64,000 nucleotides of DNA from Nymphaea colorata (Eukaryota; Streptophyta; Magnoliopsida; Nymphaeales; Nymphaeaceae): positions 20,661,716 to 20,725,715 of the forward strand of contig NC_045144.1 of assembly GCF_008831285.2 (NCBI RefSeq), in the 5' to 3' direction. Position numbers and translations under genes: made by a program. Of the stretch, positions 48,910 to 61,405 are shown one piece after another. The notes beneath the pieces were generated by a model, which did not search any database, was not told the DNA's origin, and saw only the letters and a program-made list of their open reading frames with translations. Each line of letters starts with the position of its first letter. Within the stretch, counting starts at the first letter, position 1.

Positions 48910-49080
48910 CTTTTCGCAGCGGAGCGGCGCTGCTGAGGAAAGGCTCTGCCGAGCAAGACGTGATGTGAGGAAGAACGCCTCAGGAAGCTACTGCTGCAAC
49001 GATGCGAGGAATACGAGAGGAGAGAGATGCGCGGAAGCCCTAATGGGCAAAAGATTTTTTCGAAAGAAAGCCGGACCCCT
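48910..49080 (-). other. Probable eRF1 first (5'UTR) exon and promoter side
   Basis: The minus strand here is GC-richer, with typical plant 5'UTR composition (TTAGGGCTTCCGC, TCTCTCTCC) and a strong GTAAGC donor at its 3' end. The transcription start is not visible. Sequence above 49,080 would be the promoter. No clear TATA box was identified. Confidence 0.5.
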
Positions 49081-49969
49081 CTCGAGCGTTTTCCTATCTT
49101 CTTTCACGATCCGAATCGGGCTGTAACGCCTTATGGGGTGAAAACGCCTCCTTATCTGTCCGTATCGGTCGAAATTTAAAGGGACGGGTGCCATGGGGTT
49201 CTCCACGATCTGATTTGCATCGGACGATACGAACCGGATTAAATAACGTTCCAGTTATCGGAAAACACATTGCGTCGAAGGCATCCCGTACCAGCCTTCC
49301 ACAAGTAGGATTTTTTAACGATTTTTTTAAACAAATGCGACGAAATTTAAAAAATTACAAAAAACTTGCAAAAGTTGTTCGACTAACAGATACTGAAATC
49401 AGTTATTTCAGCCCCAAGTGTAAGTAAATCTTCCAACAAATTCGATAAACAGAAGATGAATCAAGCTGCTATCAGAAAATGCTATCAGAAACAAGATTGG
49501 GCCTTCAAATAAAAAACTAACGAGCAATTAGAAATCAGATTGCAGCTTGAAGTAGAAAACTGACAAGCATCTGAAGTAAGATTGGGAATTGAGATAGAAA
49601 ATTGACGAGAGAGAGAGAGATCACCCAGTTACTGCATTCCTCAATTCGTCTTTGGCAAGTCACTTTTGAGTAGAGATGGAGGTCGGCAGAACGCCTACGA
49701 AGACCTAAATTTATAATTCCACCATATATACAGTTTATAGATTTGAGACCACGAATTTCGCAACCGGCAGGGCCCCTTTTTCTTTTGAATCCAACCATAT
49801 ACATAAATTTAAAATGTTTACGTGCAGTAATAAAACCAGAACCATCTACAAGAATGTGTACATCAAATTCCATAAAAATTTAAATTTAACTTTAAACTAG
49901 AAACAAGATGTCATAAAGTCACATCCACGTCAATTTGTTCAGTTAGGGGATCACACTTTTCAAAGTTCA

Positions 49970-50113
49970 TTTATGAACTCGGATTTACTAGAAAACAGCT
50001 AGAACTTTATGAACTCGGATTTACTAGAAAACAGCTAGAACTTTATGAACTCGGATTTACTAGAAAACAGCTAGAACTTTATGAACTCGGATTTACTACA
50101 AAACAGCTAGAAC
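49970..50113. repeat. 36-bp minisatellite, 4 copies
   Basis: Units of 36 bp start at 49,970, 50,006, 50,042 and 50,078 and are nearly identical (core GAACTCGGATTTACTAGAAA). The last unit has one change. It lies upstream of eRF1. Confidence 0.96.
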
Positions 50114-50267
50114 CAAAGACACCCGCCAAATCAATCTCTTTCTTTCTCTTTTCTTTCTCCGGTATTCATTTCTCCTCCTCTTTCTCTTTTTCCTTTCCCT
50201 TTTTAGTTATTATTGTATTGAAGGACTCCTTTTCCTTAAATTTTATTATGCATTTCCATTTTCTCCG

Positions 50268-50273
<6 letters not shown>

Positions 50274-50326
<53 letters not shown>

Positions 50327-50327
50327 A
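50274..50327. repeat. (CT)n-(AT)n compound microsatellite
   Basis: A CT run passes directly into an AT run. Confidence 0.95.
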
Positions 50328-50644
50328 GCGATATGGATGCACATGATTATGATTCAACTTTATAAAAGAAAGAAACTAATTTTGTTTTCTAACACCAAAT
50401 TTGAGCTTTCACACGATGTCGTATACATGCTCGTAATCTAGAAAGAAAATAATCCAAGACGATGGAACTCATCTGCTAACACAAAATAGATATACACAGA
50501 TATAAAACAGAATTTGCCAATAGTGCCCTTGAACAAAGACAAATATTCAAGCAGAAAATTATAAAATGGAGAAAGGACAAAGAAATGCAGAGGAAAAAAT
50601 CAAATGTCGGTGGAGAATAATGCCGGATTGAGAGTGAATGAGAG

Positions 50645-51190
50645 AGAGGGAAGGATACCGGTCCGGTCACAGACGGGTTTTGGCGAGAGATATTCTCCGC
50701 TCACAGAAGCCTCCGGAATTGACAAGGGAGAGGACGAAGAGGAAGAGTTGCAGCTGGCCGCCTCCAAATCACACAAGTCTTAGCCTCAAACGCGCCAACC
50801 TTCTGCTGTAAACGACCAAAGAATCTCAAATACAGAACCTAATCCTCTATCTCCAACACCAGAAGGATCGTAAAACATGAAATATATACCAGCAAAGGTC
50901 CATCAGCGCTAGAAAACACGCTGGAATCCCTAACCCCTACCTATAAACCCTAGATTTACACCAAACAACATGAATCACAAGCGATCGAAGCAAAGGAAAG
51001 ACGGATCCACACCAATTCGAAACAACAAGAGAGAAAGAGCATCACAAAATCCAAGAAACGAGAAACAACTTCACCGATACCTCTTCCTCCTGTCGCTGCT
51101 GTTCTTCCTATCACGAGAATTGCCTCGAAGAGAATTCAGTGAGTTACTCAGATCGTCGATGGCTTCACAAATCAGCGTTTATCTCTAGGG
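50645..51190 (-). other. Possible 5' exons of an unidentified minus-strand transcript
   Basis: A minus-strand frame near 51,175-51,075 reads EAIDDLSNSLNSLRGNSRDR and onward into a basic KNSSDRRKRYR stretch, with a possible GTATCG donor. After a probable intron containing TCTAGGGTTTATAG, a second stretch near 50,755-50,655 reads CNSSSSSSPLSIPEASVSGE before a GTATCC donor. There is no ATG in frame with the first stretch and no downstream exon. Alternative readings are UTR exons of eRF1 from a distal promoter, or a gene remnant. Confidence 0.3.
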
Positions 51191-51199
51191 TTGGAAATG

Positions 51200-53570
51200 G
51201 GTCGGATTTGGCTCGAGAGTTTTTGGATCATGGGCACGGATTTGGTTTGAGAGCTTTGTTTTTTGGGGAAATTTTCATTTTTCCGCCACCATTTAACCAT
51301 AATTTGAATAAGCCAGAACCTTCTATTCTTTTCTTTGCAAAACAAAAGCTACTGCCTTTTGTTTAAGAAGCTGCAATCTTGTTCTCTATTGTTAATTTGT
51401 ATCCTTACTTTTTAACTGACATAAAAGCTAAAAATATAACTTGGTCAAATAACATTGAAGAATAAGCAGCCAACTTTTTTCTAGTGTGGAAAACTCTTTT
51501 CTCAACCTTTAACGTGAGTTAAGAATTTTGTCAAAAAGTGGTTTTAGGCAAGATACATGTTCCTTTCTTCTTCTTCTTTCCCTTTTTGTGATTTCTCGAA
51601 AATAAGATTTGAGTTTCATCTTTTGATTTTCACATGAGAGGCAAAGTTAGGGTCGATCCCTCCGTGTCATGTGCTTTCATAGGGATGTCAATAGATTGAA
51701 TTCAAATTACATATATTTTTAATCGTATATGTTTTTTTAGATATATAGGCTCGAATATAAACAACAAAAAAAGGTTACGCCGAAACCAAAATCCGTTTTC
51801 ACAATTTGAGTCTGATCTGAATTTAGTTTTTACTTTCATATATGGATCCAAATCTGAATTTTAAACCAAATCCAGCCGATTTTCAAATATAAGAAAATTG
51901 GATATAGTATATTTATTTTAGAAGTAAATGTGATTTGAATCGGAATCTGATCTGATTTTTATACATATTTGTATTCGATCATATGTTATTTTTTAAATCC
52001 AAATCGGACCCATTTTTTTAATTTTTCTATGTATGATCTTTTTGAATGGTTGAGTTGGATATTCGATCCAAATTGAATATATTGACATCACTAAATAGGA
52101 GGCATGTGGCATAAGAGGCATCGTTTCTATGCAAAGCTCACTTCTAACTTTATTTACAATTACCAAAAAGAAGCCTTCCACTAAATACCAAATACTGAAG
52201 TAAAAGCTTGTGCTTTCCTATTATGTCATTTTAAGTTGATAAATGTTCTTCATTTCTTATTAAGAAAATAATTTTTCTTTTTTTTTTCTTTTTGTCATAA
52301 TTAACATTTCAAATACAGTTAAATGAAAAATAACTTGTATTTGGCAGTTGCCAGTAAAAATTTGGTGCTCGTTATGGCGGCATGAGAAGGGGAGAGGGCA
52401 GAGCAAATGTTAGGCTCCTAACACAAGACAGTGTGTTAGGGAACATAAATGACAAGAATGTTAGGAAATACTTGTAAGTACAACATTTATTGTTTAGTTG
52501 TATATTGTCTACGAACATATACTTGTACGTAGGATTGATGTATATTTTTTATTTATTTTTGTATTTTGACTTTTGTAGTTTACTTTTCTATTTTATTATT
52601 TGAAGGGGACATTGGAGTCACCAACGGCTACTTTTGTATCTGTTAGGCTCTCCAACAGCCTTCTACCCTTTGCTATTTGATTCTTGAATGAGGCTCTTTT
52701 ACAGCTCCTGTTCCTTTTTATATATACAGAATCATGGAGTTTTAAAATCAAAATGCACATTTTTTAAGAAATTGAAATTATTAAACAAATAAGGTATTTT
52801 GTTTCTAGAATTAAGAAACTGAAACATAGAATTCTGATTCCATTCCATTTTGGAGAGGAATTATGATTCTGGAATTTTCATTTTTGGATCAAAATTCCAA
52901 ACCATCAAACACCCCCAATAAAGTTTCTATTTCATTCAGTAGTATGATTCCTTGATGGGCTTTGGTGCCCCTTTGTGAATTGTTTCTTCTTGGGTCAAAC
53001 CAAAGAAAAAGAAGGAAATGAATGGTTTATTGCAAGAATTGAACTTAATTTTTGTTCAACCATGGGCCTTTGGGAGACATTTGACAATGATGACAAAATA
53101 TTTCATGTATTTGCCCCAAACACTCAGATTCATATAATTATCGAAAACTAACAATATACATAAAGCAGTTTGTTACAACTCTCATTGCCAGATTGGCCCT
53201 TCATATACTATTCAATCCAAAATGATCAAATTTCATTAGTGGAGTATGTAAGGCTGAATTTGGACTAGGTCAAACTTTCACTATTTTCATTAAGGTTTGG
53301 GTTTGTTTGAATTAATGGAGTTCAAATTCATAAAAAGATAATTGATAAAAAAACATTGTCTTTAACTACATGTTTTTAGGACATATACTTTGAAAATGTC
53401 ATGTCTTTGTTTCTATAAATATGGTGTAATTGTAGATACTGTTCCTAGATTTAAGGATTAGATAATTGACATAATCGCACCAATGTTCCTTGTAACAAGA
53501 AGTAGATAAGGTCCAACTATGACTGTCACCTGAAGCCACTACAAAAATGTAGAATCTTAAGGGATATAGC
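51200..53570. other. Non-coding, repeat-derived stretch
   Basis: No gene seen. CCAAATCCGATT-type degenerate repeats at 51,680-52,090 resemble those at 15,420-15,640 and 41,820-42,190. A TGTTAGG-rich segment at 52,411-52,720, with repeated TGTTAG/CTAACA motifs and a T-rich middle, may be part of an LTR, but its two ends could not be fixed. Confidence 0.4.
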
Positions 53571-53574
53571 ACAG

Positions 53575-53745
53575 CTAATCAGGCTGGTGGTGCAAGAATG
53601 AATGTGTTAACTCTTTGATTTCCATAGGCACTACACTCCTATGCCGCATGGGTGGAGCATCATACTGAGATGAATGTAAAACAGTCCTGGATATCCGAGG
53701 CAAGGGGAAAGGGAGGGGTTTCAGCTCCTTCCTGAATGGTGGATC
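53575..53745 (-). other. Short open frame, possible exon
   Basis: A minus-strand frame of 56 codons, rich in Pro and basic residues (PFRKELKPLPFPLPRISRT), ends at TAG. An in-frame TAA lies immediately upstream and a weak acceptor (TTTACAG) some 15 bp before. The protein is not recognised and could be chance. Confidence 0.2.
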
Positions 53746-54594
53746 TTAATCATCTTGCTCACCTGTAAATGTAAATCTTTTATTAATACATCGCACCTAA
53801 TTATACATCAAAGTTGGGAGGGGAACCAGGAATGATACATCAAAGTTCAATCCACTACAAGACATAACAATCACTCCCAAAAAAAAAAAAAAAATCTATG
53901 ATTTGATATCATATCAGGCACAACATCACAATAATCATGATGGACTCTCCTTTTACACCCAAACACAACATCAAAACAATCACACGATATCGTGCTTCCC
54001 TTTTACACCCAAAATATGCTAAGGCAAATGCTTAAAACGCACCTGAGAAAAAAATGTTGACGTGAAAAGCCAGAGTCAAGCTCACAGAACTTTGCTGTGA
54101 TGTGAATGGAATCTTCCAAAGCTTATACCTTGACTTAACGGACGATCTGTGATGTTAAAGAGCTTGGTAGCTGATGTTGAATGATATTCAAATCTCCCTC
54201 TTGCTTTGGCCCCACTGCTGAATATTCAGTTCTGATCAATGTGTTTGACACAATGAAGCGATCGTCTTTGGTAGTCTCTCCTTCAAAGCAACTTCTGTTG
54301 CAGCACTTCTCACAATTCTATTTTCCCACAAAATCCAATAACCTGCTTATGCAACCACCCAGAAAAAAAAGAGCATCTGAAGCATTGCCACAATGACAAA
54401 CGACCATCAAATTAATGAGGAACACTTAAGTTCAATACAAGAGGTTGAAGGTTTCCATGCTTAAATTGCTTCAAGGGACAGCTAGGGCTGATCAAGAAGC
54501 ATAAGTGTTCATAAGCAACTTCACCTTGGGTTACATGACAAGTCTTCAATTAGGGGACAACTGTCACACTTGAAACGAAAAGAGCAGATGAATG

Positions 54595-54735
54595 AACCAT
54601 GATGCATATCGATGTTTCCATCATTGGCTATCTTATAGGGACCATGATGCATATAGATATCTCCACCATTGATTAGCTGTTGTGAACCATGCATGTATAG
54701 ATATGTCAATCATTGGTTATCCCTGAAGAACCATT
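54595..54735. repeat. Degenerate 46-bp tandem repeat, 3 copies
   Basis: Units start ACCATGATGCATAT or ACCATGCATGTAT at about 54,596, 54,642 and 54,688. Each ends in an ATTGGTTAT-like motif. Confidence 0.85.
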
Positions 54736-54943
54736 ATTTGCTTAACCCTCAAATATTGGTGCTATATGAGGCATCCTCTTCTGATTGCAGAAAGAGGCTT
54801 CTAAACAAGGAAAACACCCATTACTGTAAGACCTTTGTTAAATAAATTATAAAATAACATGGCACAAGTCTGAACTAAGAAAAAATGATTGGAACTACAT
54901 GGCTTGGAGGTGGTGAAAGTTGTGTAGGTGATACATAGATCTG

Positions 54944-54948
<5 letters not shown>

Positions 54949-55006
<58 letters not shown>
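54949..55006. repeat. (TA)n-(GA)n microsatellite
   Basis: A TA run followed by a GA run. Confidence 0.95.
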
Positions 55007-55007
<1 letters not shown>

Positions 55008-55231
55008 AAAAAATTGGTATGTGCTAGACACTTAGATGCTAGATGGATAAGGAACAACCTCAGCTCTTGTTTCTTTGCCAAATTCACTATTGAGTGGAAA
55101 ACAAGGAGAAAAAGTGTAAACTGCTACTAAATTACAAAAATGTCCCATCACCTTTTCTTCCTTTTTTTCTCTCAGCTGCTGATATTTAAAATATCAAGGG
55201 CTGAGATGGCTAGCACCTACCAGTTTCTCTC

Positions 55232-55240
55232 TATCCCTAT

Positions 55241-55295
<55 letters not shown>
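55232..55295. repeat. (TA)n microsatellite
   Basis: A TA run of about 31 units followed by GCATGCATG and GTAT repeats. Confidence 0.95.
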
Positions 55296-55297
<2 letters not shown>

Positions 55298-55575
55298 TGC
55301 ATGTATGTATGTATGTACATACCAAAACGAGCCCCAGACATGCCATGAGCTGGAGGATACCTGGCGACGTGTAAACAGCTCTTCTGGGCTGCAACATTGT
55401 CAGATTATCCTTTAAAAAGTTATTTATTATTTATTCAACTAATTTCATTGATAGACTAAGCCACAACTTTGTAGCCATAATGTTTTCAGAAATTTCAGTA
55501 GAGAAGCAAGTAAATGGTGCTTTTTTGTTTGTCCTTATCTCTGGGAATAAAAGGAGACCACAGCAAATCTAGCTG

Positions 55576-55832
55576 CAAAGCCTGCAATGAAACTTTGCTC
55601 TTAATTGTAAGCATTTTGACTGTAGGATTCCTAATAATATATGCCTTACGGTGGAATCAATGTCTAGTCTGGATTTTCTAAAGAACTAAAGACCTGGGAG
55701 TCTAAAGTGAACCTAGCTGCAATGAATCTTTGCTCTTAATTGTAGGAATCTTCACGATTTTTAGTAATATCTGCCTTATTGTGGAATCAATGTCTAGCCT
55801 GCATTTTCTAAAGCACTAAAAACTGTGGGATT
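55576..55832. repeat. Tandem duplication of about 138 bp
   Basis: 55,576-55,700 and 55,714-55,832 share CTGCAATGAA, CTTTGCTCTTAATTGTAG, GTGGAATCAATGTCTAG and TTTTCTAAAG in the same order. Confidence 0.88.
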
Positions 55833-55839
55833 CAGCTGT

Positions 55840-58430
55840 TTGGTCTGTGGCTTATCCAGGACATGGCAATTTTCACAGAATTCTGATTACCACCATCCTG
55901 TATGTAGGAATATGCTACGCTTAGACTGGTTTTGAGAGAGGGTGTGGCCAACATTGTACCAAAGACTTCAAAATAGGGAAAAAAATCCTAGATGTTTGTT
56001 GATCTCGTTTCATATAATCAAAACAGAGAAAAAATTGGACACGAACACATCTGCAAGTTCACGAAAAAATACGTGGAACTAGGATAGTTTGGACCAGTAA
56101 TCCAGTCATAGCTGGTGCAAATATGTGCATCAACATTCATGTGATTAAGGAAAAAAAAACAGCTCCTACACCAACTACTGTTCTTTACAAGAACATAATC
56201 ACATAATAAATGATAAGAAAGTAGGGGTAGGATGAAGTAGGGGTAGGATGTAGGGCAGATATAACGTCATATTAAAAGGTAACTTCAGGTAGTTGAACAA
56301 GCTGGTTTATAAGAACACTCTTAATAAATAAGTCAATTAGATCTATGAAATCAGCTTCAATTTTTCCCTCCAAAGAATAATACACACTTGATAATCACAA
56401 CAAATGATGCAGTAATTCCATTAATTTTGAAATAATCTACTGTGATTCCTGATTGGACCTTGCAGGTAGTTTCTATTTTAGTTTGTGAAAGATCATCCAA
56501 GACATAGTGCTGAATGACGAAGAAAAGATTAATTGCCCACAGTACCAATATCTGTGTGAAATGCATGAACTATACCTGAATTTCTAATAAAAATAATAAA
56601 ATTTGAAGCAAAAAGAGGTTTCTGCATGCAAATACTTTCTTTCTCACATATCAGATTCTTGAAAGTTGATTTGGAAAAGAAGGCAACATTTCTGAGAGAG
56701 AGAGGTGATATGGAGACTTGCCAGCAACAGCATAGGATTGCCCTGGGATGAGATGGAGAGGCGCTAGGAGGCTGGAATCTAATAGCAATGGAGGGGGTTA
56801 TGAGAGCTGATGATGCAGTGATTAGAGTTCCTCACTCTAATCCCCGCTTGAAGGGTACCAAAGAATGTAATTGAAGGAGAAAGTGCATAAAAAAAACAAG
56901 GGAAATCAATAATCAAAGGAAATTAGGGTTTCTCACAATGCCAATTAGCCCTAATCACAAGAAAAGATGCGCTTTTAAGGGGCCTAATCCTAAGATCCGA
57001 ATTGGATCTTGGGTCTACACAAGTTAAAGATCCAAACCCAAAATACAGCGAAGTCCCAAATAAGCCCTAACAGATCCGAATCTAAGATCCAGTCTATACT
57101 GCATCAGCTGATAGGTGAACGAGCTTCTTCGTAGGATTGCCTTGTTAATGAGGAAGAAACCCACTGAAGAGTTCTTCATGAACCTCACAGTGGCTTTGGA
57201 GGGCTTCACAGGCTTGGTCGGAAATGTTTTGCGGGGCTGCACAAGCTTGGTGGGAAATATTTTGAGCCCCTCCAAAAAGACCCAGTTACAGGTTCCAAAC
57301 AAGCTGGACCTCCAAACTTATCGGTTATTAGTCAAAACTAGGTTGTCCGAAATACTCAGTTTTGTTAACTGTGTTTTCATTGTCATCCAAATGCATATTC
57401 AATTGAAATTTAAAGCTAAAACTCAGTTGTAGCTCAAAACCAGCTTAGCTAAGGTGTTTTGCCATCACCCAAATGGCCATTAACTTATTCTGACCTACTA
57501 GATAACTTTGCATAGATGAGCGGCCAGGAGGCCTAATTCCCTTGGGGAGCATGTTTATACCTGTTTTGAGAAAAAAAAAGTTGTACGTATGAACTTGCAG
57601 AGAAAACAACCTCCTGCAACACTGCCAACTAATATTATTTGGTGACAAAAATGAGGTTGTATAAATAGCAAACTCTTAAATTTCAAGATTGGCAAAACTG
57701 TGATCGCATAATTTGATGACAAACACCTAGAGCCTAGATGTGTGAAGATCATATTTATCCTTCAGAACTAAGGCCCGTGGAGACATCAACCACTACCATC
57801 TATGGACAACAGCATAGCTTAGAAATCTCCAAGAATGAGCACCCAAACACCACACTCCAATGAAAATGTGATAGTCCTACCAAATGACATGCCTCCAACG
57901 TTGGTCCTCCCATAGGAAAGCCCAAAAAAATTTCTGTTGATAGCTTTCTCCAATTCTCCTCCTTTAGCCGGCACCAAATAAGTGGAGAAAAATAAGCAAG
58001 TGCTGTGACAAGGGTCACGGAATCTGTAAAAGAGAGAGTTAGCTCTCTGTGATCCCAAATTGGAAGCAATATGGCCCGTGATCCTACCCCAACATGATGT
58101 CAATACATGGGAATAATGGTCAGCAGGCTCAGATATGAAGCCAGTAGACCGAACATGCAATTGAAGATGATCTGTCAACTTGGAACACAGAACAAAATTT
58201 GCTTCTTATCAATTTTTATCAGAACAAACTTAGATGAGATTATTCAAGCTAGCATTGGCAAACTAATAGCAATACTCAAAAGAAAAAATGGGAGATGACA
58301 TTATGATTTAACTGATCCATGCATATCAAGAAAATTTCCCATTCCCACATCAGGTCATTCGGCTAAATTCAGAGAGCTTGAAATCTCCCTAGACAAAGCA
58401 CCTTAAATTTGACATTTCATAACATACAAC
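55840..58430. other. Non-coding stretch
   Basis: No gene identified. GTAGGGGTAGGATG is duplicated at 56,220-56,250. An open frame at 57,115-57,432 contains an internal GLVGNVL/SLVGNIL repeat and is not recognised. The minus strand near 56,930-57,000 has gene-leader-like TTAGGGTTT composition but no frame follows. Confidence 0.4.
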
Positions 58431-58449
58431 ACATCTTGGTCATGTGGAT

Positions 58450-58785
58450 TGCTGCAATTTCATGTGCTATTTGTTGGACCATGCTTGTGATTGCTGCAAC
58501 TGCATGTACCATTTGTTAGACCATGCTAATATGAATATGATGACAACTTCTATAAGCTTCCATGTCACATAGTTGATAGTTCCTTTCCCCACTTATCGAA
58601 CGTGAATAAGTCCTGTACATAGAGTACTGTATGGAAAGGAGAGAATTTATGGATGAATATGGGTATGATGACCCCTCTGATGCTTCCACGTTACATAGCT
58701 CCTCTAAACTGTTTCTTGAACACAAGTAAGTCTTAAAGATACGAGTACTATGCGGAACTGACAGGCTTTACAGATGAATTATTCC
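58450..58785. repeat. Two adjacent local duplications
   Basis: A 41-bp unit (TGCAATTTCATGTGC...GGACCATGCT) repeats at 58,452 and 58,493. A unit of about 128 bp repeats at about 58,538 and 58,666, sharing GCTTCCA-GT-ACATAG and AGTACT-TG-GGAA motifs. Confidence 0.85.
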
Positions 58786-60430
58786 AAACATTGTGTAAGT
58801 TTTGCTCAGCATAGGAGTGAAAGTGTTAGAAGAATGGACTTTTGAAAAACAAACCCAAGTAGGGATGGCATGAAAACAATTGTGGCCTGTAGGAACAGGT
58901 TGCCCTAACAAGCTTGATTCACATGTAAACAAGCTTTGATGACATGGAAACCCGTATAACCTTCACCACAATTGTTAAGATCCATAAGAGTTCTCATAAG
59001 CTTAGTTTCTGTGGTACTCTTCACAAGGCTAAAATGCTTTCTGTTAGCCCCTGCTAACTCGCCAATCCCCTTTTACAAGAAAAACCCACGATAGACACAC
59101 CCACACCCTAATATCCCAGAGGGCTTCTTCCTCCCAGAGGTAAGACTATCTCACAACTGTGATCCCCACTGATCTGGCCTACCGACCCTATTTATGGAGG
59201 TTATCAGGTCAGTCCAATGGACCCGACCCGTGATCCTATATCCGGTATCTAACACTTTCCTTCCTAGGAATTATAGCAAGTTCATGCATCTCTCCATGGT
59301 TGAAGGCCATTGATCTTGAAGGCAAAGCATGCAAGTTGAAGAAAGCTACAAACTTGAACAATTTCAAAGAACCTGGTCTAAAAGATCCAACACAATTCAT
59401 TCTTATTAGTTATACAAGTGTCAAAAAACAGTCTTTTAACAGACAAGGAGGTGCATATATCTAAGTATATAGTGAATAGCAAGGGATAACATATGAGAAG
59501 TTTTTAGAAGTCTTAAGGGACCTCCACCAATCTACAACATTGCACTAAAAAAGGAAATTTAATATCCTGAAAAAAGTACCAGTCGCCAGATCTAGCTGAG
59601 GCTGAATCACAGTCATCTTGCAAGGAATATGTGAGGCATTATAGTCAATGCCTAAACTTGCACTATTACGATTGGAATTGAAGTCCCCTTTCCCTCTATT
59701 CTTTACAATTATGTAACCATACAAAGTTGCATCAAACCCACTTTGCCATGAGAAAGCATGTAAACAGTCTATAATGGAGAAGATTGAAAAACTGTCTTTC
59801 CTATATTGAAAATGGTGTACCTTGCCCCCATGGCAGTGCGTCCCTTTGAAAGACGAGATAGGACAATATTCACTAAGGGGCTCCTCCATTTGCTTTCCTT
59901 CTCAAATCTTGTTGATGGTATTAGTTTTTATTTTTAAGCATGTTCTTGGAGTAAAGTCCTGTATGGCATCTCTCTTTGTTTTTTTTTCTGCAGTTCCATA
60001 ATTCATGAATTCTCGCTGATGCTGTTTTATCACTTGATAAAATAATAATTGACCCCAGTTCGAATAATTTGGGCAGCACTCTAATGGCTGTTTCATTTGT
60101 GATGAATGTATCCCAGGTTCCTTCTCACACAAATTGAAGATCTTCATGAGCCAAACTACATCTCATAAGATTAGCAACAAGATCCTGATAGCAGATGGCT
60201 GTGCCTCACAAGTTGGACCCTTTACGTTGATAATTTTGATAACTCAATACTGTTTGTTGAAGGTGCCTGTTTGACAACTTTGATTAACTTAATGGATTGT
60301 TTGCAGTGGCTCAGAGCTTGTCTCAACTCTTAAGCCATGTCATGCAACTCAGGGCATCATTCTCATAAGCAACATTTAATTCTTATTGTGCCTTCTTGAT
60401 TTTTTTAATGAAATGATGAACAAAGTTAAA
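58786..60430. other. Non-coding stretch
   Basis: Two minus-strand open frames, 59,545-59,889 and 59,902-60,147, read like ordinary amino-acid mixes but match no family I know. They lack splice, start-context or repeat features that would support a gene. Confidence 0.35.
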
Positions 60431-60436
60431 TAATAA

Positions 60437-61210
60437 GCTGAAATGTCTTTTTCTAGATTCTTCTTAATAGAGAAAAATCTTTGAGATTTCCTGAAATTCC
60501 AAGGGAGAGACTAATGAAAGCAACAAAAGTATACAATTGATAGACCAAGCACTCAAGTTTGGGGAACATATTATTGCCTATGTGGCAGTCACATGCTGCA
60601 AAACTGAGAAATCAGACTTTATGGCTCTGACATTATAATAACCACCATGCAACTGGCACATCAAGTGTCAGGGATGAATTCTTGGTAACAACATTACACA
60701 GGAAAAATCAGATCAAAAATATTTTTTTGCATGTTCTTCTAAATAGAGGAGAATATCCCTAAGATTCCTAGTAAAACACCATGGAGAAACAAATAAAAGG
60801 AATAAAAATACAATTGACATATCAGAGACTCCAGTTTTCCAAGCATATAGCTATTATATGGCACCTATGTGCAAAACTGAGAAATAAAACTTTGTGGTAC
60901 TGATAACATATGCCAAATGTCACGGATGAATCACAGTAACAAAATTACTCAGGAAAAAAAAATCAGCTCAAAAATATTTTTGTATGTTATTCTTAATAGA
61001 GGATAATATCCTTGAGATTCCTAGTAAAACACCATTGAAGAAACTAATAAAAGGAGTAAAAATACAGTTGACAAATCAGAGACTCCAGTTTGTCAAGCAC
61101 ATTGCCATTACATGGCAGTCATACTCTGTAAAACTGAAAAATAAGACTTTGTGGTACTGATAACATGATCAGCACCATCCAATTGGCATGTGAAGCATCA
61201 GGAATGGTTC
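60437..61210. repeat. Three diverged tandem copies of about 260-280 bp
   Basis: The order TTCTTAATAGAG, GAGATTCCT, ACCAT-GA-AAAC, AGAGACTCCAG, ACTGAGAAAT, GTGGTACTGATAAC, CAGGAAAAA-TCAG is read at about 60,450-60,725, 60,726-60,985 and 60,986-61,210. Copies two and three are closer to each other than to copy one. Confidence 0.88.
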
Positions 61211-61385
61211 TTTTAAGGGAGACGGTTTGGAGATAAAATGAGACCATAGTGCTTTTGAGTCCTGAAAGCTTGGAGACAAAAAGACCGGGCTGAAATTTTA
61301 GAGATGAAAATGAAAGGGTTGAGCCCTCAAAGACAAAAGGGACAACAAGACACCACTGATGCACCTATGCATGCACACCTGCACG

Positions 61386-61405
61386 AGAGAGAGAGAGAGA
61401 GAGAT
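61386..61405. repeat. (GA)n microsatellite
   Basis: A short GA run. The flanking 61,210-62,446 contains no recognised gene and is the downstream region of the armadillo gene, including its 3'UTR. Confidence 0.9.

Noticed and set aside
57115-57432. 105-codon plus-strand frame with an internal repeat
   Set aside because: The repeat is a short DNA duplication. There is an opposite-strand open frame of similar length and no recognisable domain.
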